From Symbiodinium natans (taxonomy: Eukaryota > Sar > Dinophyceae > Suessiales > Symbiodiniaceae): a DNA stretch of 64,000 bases. Positions 22,936 through 31,437 of the stretch are shown piece by piece; within the stretch, counting starts at the first letter, position 1, and every line of letters begins with the position of its first letter. Below the pieces are notes generated by a model. That model saw nothing but the letters and a program-made list of their open reading frames with translations, was not told where the DNA came from and made no database searches. The translations under genes and the position numbers were made by a program. The stretch spans positions 270,766 to 334,765 of the forward strand of contig CAJNDS010000902.1 in NCBI GenBank assembly GCA_905221605.1, written 5' to 3'.

Positions 22936-23910
22936 AACGAATTCTGACCTATGTCCAGGGCGGCCGCGATGCTTCGTCCCCGTCCACTCTCCCCAAAGAG
23001 CGCAAAAAAGGCTACAAACCGGCCGAAATTGCCATTTGATGCATTTGATGGAGTTCATGGGCCTTTCTCCAACCTGCGGGCGCGATGTTTCATTTGCTTG
23101 TATTCATGCAAGGTCAGAACCCGGCTGGCCCGGCGATGGCGGAGCGGGCCTTGTCATGCTTTCAAGTGCCAGCACAGCTCACCGAGCGAAAGAGCAAACA
23201 TGTGGGTTTCGGAGCGACTCAATTTGCAAGGTCGGAATCCCGACTTTGCAAGGTCGGATGTCCGACGGATTCCGACTTGCCCGGAAAAATACCGCAATTT
23301 GGCCCATTTCGTTGGCCAACGGCAAGCTTCTCTCAGCGCCCGACACTGCGAGCGCCACATGTTGCCCTCGTGCTGTTCGACCATGTAATAGCGGCGAGCA
23401 TCGAAGGTAACGGGCTTGTCGTCTCCCGCTCGCCAGTCTTCGTGGCCAGCCGGGCGGCAGACTGTCCGTTGTCGGCTTGGATCCACATGCGCCTTCCCAT
23501 GTCGTCTCCCAAAAAGCGCGGCGATGGAGGTCCAGAACTGCATGGTTCACCGCGGTACTCAGTCGGGGCATGCTCTTGTTTTTTCCACACTAGCGTTTTT
23601 TGTTTTCTTCGCGTCCGGTGCCATGCAGTATAGTTCTATGTCTTCCAGTTTGAGGTGTAGGTGCGAATCCATCAGAGTCCCATCTGCCGCTATCCTTCGA
23701 AGGCATTCCTTTCGCGCCATACGACCTGGTTTCAAGCAGGACTTCAGGCTGTAAGTTCAGGCAGAATGCATAAAGGGAAACTCCCCCAACCCCGAAAAAC
23801 CCTGACCCTGAATCCGAGAACATTTCAAGAAACCCTAAACCCAAACTTGAAGCAGAACTTCAGCCCCTCCCCCCCCTCGGGGCCGTCGGGAATGCCCGCA
23901 GAAGCAGCAC
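22936..23910. other. No recognisable gene; palindromic GGTCGGA cluster
   Basis: Overlapping open frames occur on both strands without family signatures. At 23229-23276 several GGTCGGAAT/TCCGAC segments can fold on each other and resemble the 18604 palindrome. Confidence 0.5.
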
Positions 23911-23914
23911 TTCG

Positions 23915-24150
23915 CTGCAGAGACTTGGTGAGAGACTCAGTCTCTTTAGAATCTTTTACGGTGAAGACCGCAGTCTTTTAGGAGTCTCGTCGAATTCTGC
24001 CTACTACTTCTACTGCTGCAAACTGCTCTACTGCTGCTACTTCTGCTTCGAGCAAAGATTGCGCAATTTGAGTCATTGTTGGCTCATATTGACTCATTTT
24101 TGAAACAAACGAAATTCTTTTTTGCTCCATTTTTGACAACACCTTGTGCA
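23915..24150 (-). repeat. Diverged arm module (inverted), right side
   Basis: Inverted, diverged copy of the module at about 16440-16740, with CTTTTACGGTGAAGAC, TTCGAGCAAAG and GAAACAAACGAAATTC. Part of it recurs again at about 24245-24325. Confidence 0.75.
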
Positions 24151-24330
24151 GTCACAACGCGGTCACAACGCGGTCACAACGCGGTCACAACACAACAAGA
24201 CTTTCCAGAAGTGTCTCAAAAAGTGATATACTTCCAATTTCTGGGTAGGGCCATTGTTGAGTCATTGTTGACTCATATTTGACTCATTATTGACACAAAC
24301 GAAATTCTTTTCGCTTCATTTTAACATCTC

Positions 24331-24712
24331 GCGGTCACAACGCGGTCACAACGCGGTCACAACGCGGTCACAACGCGGTCACAACGCGGTCACAACGCGG
24401 TCACAACGCGGTCACAACGCGGTCACAACGCGGGCACAACGCGGGCACAACGCGGTCACAACGCGGTCACAACGCGGTCACAACGCGGTCACAACGCGGT
24501 CACAACGCGGTCACAACGCGGTCACAACGCGGTCACAACGCGGTCACAACGCGGTCACAACGCGGTCACAACGCGGTCACAACGCGGTCACAACGCGGTC
24601 ACAACGCGGTCACAACGCGGTCACAACGCGGTCACAACGCGGTCACAACGCGGTCACAACGCGGTCACAACGCGGTCACAACGCGGTCACAACGCGGTCA
24701 CAACGCGGTGCT
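24331..24712. repeat. Tandem array, 11-bp unit GCGGTCACAAC (about 35 copies)
   Basis: The longest array of the element, nearly perfect, with two GCGGGCACAAC variants near 24430. It is the complement of the GTTGTGACCGC unit in the left arm. The long alternating-peptide open frame across it is an artefact. Confidence 0.95.
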
Positions 24713-24732
24713 GCTAAAAGGGCTGTATAGTG

Positions 24733-25898
24733 ACGTTGTACGTTGTAGTGACGTTGTAGTGACGTTGTAGTGACGTTGCAGTAACGTTGTAGTGACGTTG
24801 TAGTGACGTTGTAGTGACGTTGCAGTGACGTTGTAGTGACGTTGTAGTGACGTTGTAGTGACGTTGTAGTGACGTTGTAGTGACGTTGTAGTGACGTTGT
24901 AGTGACGTTGTAGTGACGTTGCTACAAAAGAGGCTGTCGTGACATTTTAGTTGCTTTTGGAATAAGTTACCATAAATCAAACCGAGCGAGCCGCGGAATC
25001 ATAGTGGCGACCCAGTGGCGACCCTGTGGCGACCTTGTGGCTGCCACTGCTGCCACTCCGCCCTGCTGCCCTGCCACTGCCTGCTCTCTGCCTGCTCTGC
25101 CACCCCCGCCCTGCTGCCCTGCCACAGCACTGCTGCCCTGCCATGCCCACTCTGCACTACTGCCCTGCCACTGCTGCCCGAGCACTGCTGCCCTGCCACT
25201 GCTCCGCCCCACTGCCCTGTCTGTTCTGCCACCGTCCCGCTGATCAGCATTGTTGCAGCGTCACGAAGAACAGTGGCGAATCGTAAAAGCGCTGCAAACT
25301 GCAGTATAATGCACAAGCAGCAGTCGCTGCAGAGACTCGGTGAGAGACTCAGTCTTTATGGAATCTTTTACGGTGAAGACTGCAGTCTTTTTGGAGTCTC
25401 TTCGAAGTCTGCCTACTACTTCTACTGCTGCTGCTGTTGCTGCTACTGCTCAACTTCTGCTTCGAGCAAAGATTGCAACATTATTGAGTCATTATTGCGA
25501 CATTATTGAGTCATTATTGAATCATTGTTGGCTCATATTTGACTCATTATTGAAACAAACGAAATTCTTTTTCGCTCCATGTTGACAACACCTTGCGGTC
25601 ACAACGCGGTCACAACGCGGTCACAACGCGGTCACAACGCGGTCACAACGCGGTCACAACGCGGTCACAACGCGGTCACAACGCGGTCACAACGCGGTCT
25701 GCAAAAAGGGGCTGTAGTGACGTTGTAGTGACGTTGTAGTGACGTTGTAGTGACGTTGTAGTGACGTTGTAGTGACGTTGTAGTGACGTTGTAGTGACGT
25801 TGTAGTGATGTTGTAGTGATGTTGCAGCATAAGAGGCTGTAGTGACATTTTAGTGGCTTTTGGAATAAGTTACCATAAGTGCCCCCTTACTTATATAT
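24733..25898 (-). repeat. Right long terminal inverted repeat
   Basis: Inverted counterpart of 16122-17167, nearly base-identical outside the arrays. It contains 11-bp arrays at 24733-24921 (GTAGTGACGTT), 25592-25700 (GCGGTCACAAC) and 25712-25832 (GTAGTGACGTT). The outer tip ends ...CCCCCTTACTTATATAT. Confidence 0.85.
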
Positions 25899-25903
25899 AT
25901 CAC
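25899..25903. repeat. Target-site duplication ATCAC, right copy
   Basis: Matches 16117-16121 and continues as ATC ACA GGC ATC, the next codons of the interrupted gene. Confidence 0.8.
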
Positions 25904-26342
25904 AGGCATCTTGAACAAGCTCCAACGAACCCGGGATGGCAAGAAGCGCGTGCATGCCGCGTCTTTGCCAGGGGCCAATGAGTGTGCTGTAGCCGAGTTG
26001 GGTTCTGCCCTGAGCAGCTGCACTGGCCAGGACAGTCTCTTACGGATGTTCGGTTTCTCCTCCCGCAGCAGCCTGCCTCCACACTTTGGAGGGCTGACTT
26101 GCCGTACTTGTTCGGGCCCTCGCAAAATGAGATCCAGGACAACGCGGCCCGAGTTCTTAGCAAGATCGGAACGGCCAATTGGCGTGCTGACCTTTGATGA
26201 TACTTGTTTTTGGCCACAATGGTCTCTCCAGCCCTTCCCGGAGCCCGAAGGCATGATGTATGTCGGCGGCGCCGGAGACAGTGTGAAGCTTCCATCCAAG
26301 CTTCACCGACCTGGCACCCTTCGCAAAGAAGACTTGGCTTAA
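25904..26342 (+). pseudogene. Retroposed pseudogene, 3' part (continues from 16121)
   Basis: If 16122-25903 is removed, the frame of 15715-16121 reads straight through ATC ACA GGC ATC TTG AAC AAG into this segment (…GILNKLQRTRDGKKRVH…). The segment stays open to the TAA ending at 26342. The later part contains GVLTFDDTCFWPQWS, which looks like genuine protein. This establishes that the foldback-like element inserted into a sequence that was open at the site. Family unknown; the upstream half already has frameshifts and a stop. Confidence 0.65.
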
Positions 26343-26769
26343 ACATGTGTGTTGTATCTGCTGAAACAAGCAGCACCCGACAGCAGCCGTACGACATCTG
26401 TATGCTTCGAAAAAGATTGGCAGCTGTAACATGTGAATCTCCTGAAGCAAACAGAAAATGGTTTGGCAAGCGGAAACCGAGGCTGCCGGAGTCCCACCGA
26501 TATTGCAAGCGTGCGATAATCATACTTCCCACGGGCTGTTCAACGGGCTTTTCTCGGCGTCTTGCATCCAAACCAGAACAAAGACATGCTTTTTTTTTTT
26601 TGGGGACTGACGCCTCTTTACTACATCAGTAGCACAGTAGGCCGGTCTTGTTGGGCTCGACGTAAAGGGTGAAACAAAGTCAGCGCACACAATCCGCCAG
26701 ACACAACAAGCAACCACCAAGCAAACAAACACCAAAGAAACAAAGCGAGCAATCGCGCTGAACTACTAG
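26343..26769. other. Intergenic sequence with a poly-T tract
   Basis: Holds a run of about twelve T at 26588-26600 and no recognisable gene. Confidence 0.5.
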
Positions 26770-28215
26770 ATACCCCACGGACTCAGTACTCGAAGTCGTC
26801 AATGAAGTCCCGGTTCACAAGGAAGCACAGAGCTTGTGGGGGAATCGCAAATTGCGACATTGCCAGATTCTCAAAACCACCATCATGTAGCCACTGGTGC
26901 GACAGCGGTTATTCAAACCGAGGTCATCAGAAGAGGTTCGGATCACGTACTCGTTGTCAAGGACAGACAACCGACACTCAATGGCGAAAGGATGTTGCAA
27001 GTCAGACTCCCTAGGGGGGATGAAAGATGTGCATATGCCCCATGGTGGTCAGCCAGTGGGGACTTAACAGCAAGAACAATCAAGGCAAGACCGGCCCAGG
27101 GCACTCCATGGTGGTCAGCCAGTGGAGTAGCTCCGAGTTTTGGGTGCTCCATTCACGTTGGCGTACAAGTGCCCACCCGGGAGGTGTCCGCGCCCGGCAC
27201 AGGGGGCCTATGTTTCATGGTGGTCAGCCAGTGGGGACTTAACAGCAAGAACAATCAAAGCAGGACCGGCCCAGGGCACTCCATGGTGGTCAGCCAGTGG
27301 AGTAGCTCCGAGCACAGGGTTCTCCAGTCAACCTGGCGTACAAGTGCCCACCCAGAGAGGTGCCCGCGCACGGCCAGAGGGGGGGCGAGAGTAGCTGCAG
27401 CTACCGATTCCACGGGGAGAGTCCACAGCGAGTTACCAAACCCTTAACGCCACAGGGTTTATAATGACAACGAGGAACCTCCCAGTCCAGGCATCTCACA
27501 CAAGGCCACGCAACCTTGGCGCTGGCCTGCGCATCGGCACGCATCAGGTCCCTCCAAACCCAAACCCGCGAGGTACGTCGGTAAGGAGATGGGAGGGCTC
27601 ACATCACATTGGTGCCGAAGTGCAAGGATCTCCATGGTATTGCTACTTTGATCCAATCAGAGCCTTCAGGTAACATCCACGCGGGCGGGGAGCCCACTTG
27701 CCCTGCCGCAGGCCAAGCTCAGACGAGGGTGACCCTCTAGAGTCTCAAGAGGGCCAGGTTGTTCTACAAGTGGGGAATGGCTCCCTGCCAAGTCAGCGGG
27801 TGCATAATCTCCACGTAGAAGTGTCCACAGCCAGCGCGCCGAACTGCTAGGTCACCCTGTGCACTCAGTGCTCGAAATCGTCGAAGAGGCCGGGAGCACA
27901 CATGTAGCACCGAATGCGCAGGTGCGTCGCAAAATGCGACGTTGCCAGATTCACAAAACCACCATCATGCAGCCACCGATGCGAATTCAGCACCAGCCAA
28001 GGCCGTTCACGAGAAGGTTCACAAGTCCGCCATCACAGGTGGGGCATAGTCGTGCCTTGGCACGGGACGTTGCAGGTGTCAACCTTCTTGATCCGAAGTA
28101 TAAAGTTGCCCCATGGTGGTCAGCCAGTGGGGACTTAACGGCAAGAACAAAGGGTAGGACCAGCCCAGAGCACTCCATGGTGGTCAGCCAGTGGAGCCTC
28201 TCCGAGCACAAGGCG
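26770..28215. repeat. Tandem duplication with six copies of a 20-bp motif
   Basis: About 26779-27060 and 27860-28130 are diverged copies of one sequence (shared CTCAGTRCTCGAARTCGTC and ACCACCATCATGYAGCCAC). CCATGGTGGTCAGCCAGTGG or a one-base variant occurs at 27040, 27106, 27216, 27281, 28111 and 28175, in three pairs spaced about 65 bases apart. Confidence 0.75.
27460..27850 (-). pseudogene. Decayed alpha/beta-hydrolase copy a
   Basis: Read on the minus strand, it retains DVSPPISLPTYLAGLG and upstream equivalents of the segment around GHFYVEN seen in the intact hydrolase at 39132-40121. Frameshifts and stops interrupt it. The serine of the GxSxG elbow is lost here. The GGGC-loop hairpin of the intact gene is kept with one mismatch (27588-27605). 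Confidence 0.65.
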
Positions 28216-28379
28216 CAACGTTCTTTTGACTCACAAGAGTCTCGTCCGACGGCCAAAGCAGGCTTGACTGCTTCGTTCCAATCAGAGCCATCAGGTAAAC
28301 CCAAGCAGGCGGGGACCCCACCTGCCCCGCAGGAAGCGGGAGAGTCCCCCAGTCGAAACTTCGCACTCAAGGCCAAGCA

Positions 28380-28715
28380 ACTATCTCCTTGGCCGGTGAG
28401 GGTTGAGGGTTCAATAACCAGAATCAGACCCTCCATGCCCAAACCGACAGACGTCGGCGAGGAGATGTGAGGGCTCACATCACGCTTGGCCACCTACCGA
28501 TGGGGAGGTAGTCATGTATGGCTGCTTTGACGCAAGCAGAGATATACACCCAAGCAGGCAGGGAACCCCGCAGCAACCCAAGCACAGGCGAGAATGGCTC
28601 TCGTGAAGGCCAGGTTGTCCACAGGTGCTCGATGGCACATTGCCAGGGAAGTGGAAACCTGATCTCCGCGTAGAAGTGTCCACAGCCCAGAAGCAGCATC
28701 CCCTAGCTGGTCTCT
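28380..28715 (-). pseudogene. Decayed alpha/beta-hydrolase copy b
   Basis: Retains LLLGCGHFYAEIRFPLPWQ and RDVSPHIS, clearly matching LLLPGCGHFYVEN…PLPWQ and RDASPRIS of the gene at 39132-40121, with frameshifts between. A perfect GGGC-loop hairpin is present at 28464-28481. Copies a, b and c form a degenerate tandem array directly downstream of the large minus-strand block. Confidence 0.7.
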
Positions 28716-29049
28716 CCCAATTGGCATGACGCCGTTGTACGACAAGGGGGTGTCACCGTCCAGACGAGAGATGGTCAACACTTGAGTCTGAGGGGTTCAC
28801 ACGCGGTCGTAGCACATAGAAGCGGGCAACCTGCCCACCTAGAGGGGGCAGAGGAAAGGAAGATTGGCCGTTTTACCGATGACAAAGCTGGAACATCCAG
28901 GCAGGACCGGTCCAGGGTAGTCCGTGGCAGATGGCCAGTGGAGCAACCACGAAAGAAAGGCCCCCCGTTCCTACAGGCACACCGCGGGGCCGACCCAGAA
29001 GGGTGTTCACAGCTGCAAGCTGTAAGCACACAAAAGACAAGCACGATCC

Positions 29050-29215
29050 AATCCGTGGCATAGACCACGAGAGGGTTGCCAAACCAAGAATATCCCGAGG
29101 TAGTCTTGCGGCATGTATCGGCGAGGAGATGTGAGGGCTCACATCACGCTAGGCAGCATGCCATGAAAGGACTCAATGGCGCGTTCGCATGGCGTCAGTA
29201 GGAGCCCTCAGATGA
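29050..29215 (-). pseudogene. Decayed alpha/beta-hydrolase copy c (fragment)
   Basis: Only the stretch around DVSPHISSP remains recognisable, with the same GATGTGA-GGGC-TCACATC hairpin (29128-29145) as copy b. It abuts the unknown protein gene ending at 29227. Confidence 0.6.
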
Positions 29216-29226
29216 CAGTTTGCTGT

Positions 29227-31437
29227 CTATTGCCAGGAGCCATCCCAGTCCGGACGCCGGGAGCGATGGCCAGCTGAGGTGGTATGGGAACGCGTACGGC
29301 TGGGCATGACCTGCATTGGAGGCAGCTCTTGCTCATCAACCCCCCACTCAGGGATGCCGTCCGGAATGGGGATACGCATGTATCTTGTCATTGAGGTTTG
29401 GGCCGCGAGCCACATCACCCGGACAGCTTCCTGGATTTGCCTGTACTGCACAACACCTTCGTCCTTATACTGAAAGGGGAAGGAGGTAACTGCAGCACGC
29501 AGGGCCGAAGGATCAGGGTCCTTGGGGGTGCCATGACAGTACATCCTAAACCAGAAGCTGTTGAGTCGCTGCTTGGTTGGATGTTTGGCTCGCATGAGCC
29601 CCTTAATGGCAGCCCAATGAGCAGTGGCTGCGTCATACCACGCATTTTGGGGACGTTGGGGCCCATGCTTGGTGGGTGTGGTGCTGATCCCTTTCCAATG
29701 CGCATCAAAGATGACTGGCAGCCGGAAAGGGGCGGAGACATCCACTTCTCGCAAAGCTGCAAGGTCAGTGGTTCGCAGCTCCGAGAAGCGCCAATCATTC
29801 ACCTGTGCCTCGGGTTCGTCCTCCGCGTCCGATATGTCATCCATCGGGCAGGGAGAGCCTTCGTTAGTTTCGGAAGAGATGCTGACGACCTCCGGCGAGG
29901 TTGCTGCAGTGTTCGCTTCCACAGGCGCAGCCAAGGGCGAGGAGAGCAGGCACTCTAGGGGCAACACTCGCCGTAGAAAAACAGCCATTCTGTGAGAAGT
30001 GTCAGGCCATTCCAAGTTAAAAACTGACCAAAAATGTTCAATGTTTTGGTTGGCCACCGAGGCCGCAAGAGCAAGCCGGATGGCGTCAAGGAAATGGGCA
30101 GGGGGGAGGTCCGGCCTAAATTCTTGATAGTGCCTTTGCCCAAGTGTCTGTGTGCCCTGCAGCGTGATGCCTAGGAACGTATTCAGGCTGGGCTGGGCAA
30201 GCCTGGCCGTTTCCACGTCCGTGTGCTTAGCAGCTGCGGCCCATGCCTGCAAGGCTTCTTGGGAGGCTTGGCCAGTGACTTGTGGCAGTCCACTGTGCGC
30301 GTCCATCACATATTTGGTAGTAGGGCACTTGGGACACCGATAAGCGCGGCCAGCCAAGAAGGCCACCATGGCTGCAGGCGGCACATTGATCTGCAGGTCA
30401 GTAATTTTATTGTCAGATTCAGGAAAACCAAGAACAATGGGCAGCCCTGCCGTACGCTCCAGGGGACCTTTTTGGTGGGACTCGAATGCGAGCAGAAGTG
30501 CACCCAGCCAATAATCTGGGTCAGCGTAGCTGAGCATTGCAGGAAAACTGGCATTGATGACACTCGGCAAGTCCGACACCGCAGAGAAAAGATCCGCGAT
30601 GTACTGCGCTGTGGTAAGAAAGCCATACCCCACCAGGGACTCCGAAAGCCTTGCTTTGTCCAGCTGCGGGACCGGGCAATCCAACATTTCAGCAAGGTCG
30701 AAATGCTGCAATGCCCCCGACAATCTAAGGCACTGCGTGATGATAGGGTCATAAACCTTCAAATACGCTGCCGGAAACGTTTCAGGCAGATGCAGTAGCG
30801 TGTCAGCGATTCCGATCAGCATATCCGAGTCTTGCAGCTGGTTCGGTATGCCGTTCAAAAACACCTCATAGGCCCTATATGCCCGAAGCTGCTGGCAGTG
30901 TGTTGTGAGGTGTTGCGAGTCACGCAGGTTCATGTAGGGCCGAGGTTTGACATTCTTACCAAAGTGATGTCCCGCTGCAAGTGCGCGCCACATGAGATCA
31001 CAGACCGAGACTGTGTTGCTCTGCATGATGGGTGCGCAGGCTGGGGCGCTGGGATCGCGGGTGCCGCTGGGCTCGCTAGGCCCTCGAGGCTTGGCTTTTG
31101 GTGGTTCCAGCTGCTGAGAGCCGTCTTTGTCCAAAGCGAGAGGCCGACTTTCCTTGCGAGCTTGGACAGCGGGCACAGGCCTGGCGGGGATGGGCGTCAG
31201 GCCATGGGGAGGCATAGGGAGATCCGATTTTGGTTCCGTCAGGCCAAGTGAGTCCGTGGGAGACTTAGCGCAAGGGGGCTGTGACGCCTCAACCGTCCTA
31301 ATCCCATCCGGAGATGCTGTGTGCGTGGGTCGTGTCCGGGGGCTGGGTGGACGTCGTACGCGGGTCCCTAATGTTGCCGCCACTACGGGGTGGACACGAG
31401 GCGGCGCTACCCCCTCCGATCCTGTGATCAACTTCAC
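29227..31437 (-). CDS. Unknown 736-residue protein with CxxC motif, last gene of the collinear block
   Basis: I do not recognise a family. The first 150 residues are low-complexity, rich in P, S, A and T, and continue in character the proline-rich tail of the upstream helicase polyprotein, which it overlaps by 140 bases in another frame. The two are therefore probably one protein interrupted by a one-base slip near the GGGGG run around 31410. From about residue 150 it becomes globular: SVCDLMWRALAAGHHFG, a helical region, then RCPKCPTTKYV (about residues 366-376; two cysteines in CxxC spacing). A D/E-rich linker (DDISDAEDEPEAQ) separates a C-terminal globular part, which ends in a basic RSRRPDWDG tail. 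It is translated on the same strand as everything to 59 kb. Confidence 0.6.
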   Translation of the reverse strand: MKLITGSEGVAPPRVHPVVAATLGTRVRRPPSPRTRPTHTASPDGIRTVEASQPPCAKSPTDSLGLTEPKSDLPMPPHGLTPIPARPVPAVQARKESRPLALDKDGSQQLEPPKAKPRGPSEPSGTRDPSAPACAPIMQSNTVSVCDLMWRALAAGHHFGKNVKPRPYMNLRDSQHLTTHCQQLRAYRAYEVFLNGIPNQLQDSDMLIGIADTLLHLPETFPAAYLKVYDPIITQCLRLSGALQHFDLAEMLDCPVPQLDKARLSESLVGYGFLTTAQYIADLFSAVSDLPSVINASFPAMLSYADPDYWLGALLLAFESHQKGPLERTAGLPIVLGFPESDNKITDLQINVPPAAMVAFLAGRAYRCPKCPTTKYVMDAHSGLPQVTGQASQEALQAWAAAAKHTDVETARLAQPSLNTFLGITLQGTQTLGQRHYQEFRPDLPPAHFLDAIRLALAASVANQNIEHFWSVFNLEWPDTSHRMAVFLRRVLPLECLLSSPLAAPVEANTAATSPEVVSISSETNEGSPCPMDDISDAEDEPEAQVNDWRFSELRTTDLAALREVDVSAPFRLPVIFDAHWKGISTTPTKHGPQRPQNAWYDAATAHWAAIKGLMRAKHPTKQRLNSFWFRMYCHGTPKDPDPSALRAAVTSFPFQYKDEGVVQYRQIQEAVRVMWLAAQTSMTRYMRIPIPDGIPEWGVDEQELPPMQVMPSRTRSHTTSAGHRSRRPDWDGSWQ

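Larger units (their letters stand above)
16122..25898. mobile_element. 9.8-kb foldback-like transposon with cargo ORFs
   Basis: Both ends read ATATATAAGTAAGGGGGCA into the element. Terminal inverted repeats exceed 1 kb and are nearly identical wherever I compared them. Much of each arm is made of 11-bp tandem repeats, the architecture known from foldback (FB) elements. A diverged copy of the arm's unique module lies inward on each side (about 17.2-17.5 and 23.9-24.15 kb), and a third inverted-repeat layer lies further in (about 18.1-18.6 and 22.85-23.28 kb). The interior carries minus-strand ORFs, including a P-loop ATPase. I found no DDE transposase, so it is probably mobilised in trans. A 5-bp duplication does not by itself identify a superfamily. 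Confidence 0.85.

Noticed and set aside
24331-24712. CRISPR-like array
   Set aside because: Repeats are 11 bp and contiguous, with no spacers, and they lie inside eukaryotic transposon arms.
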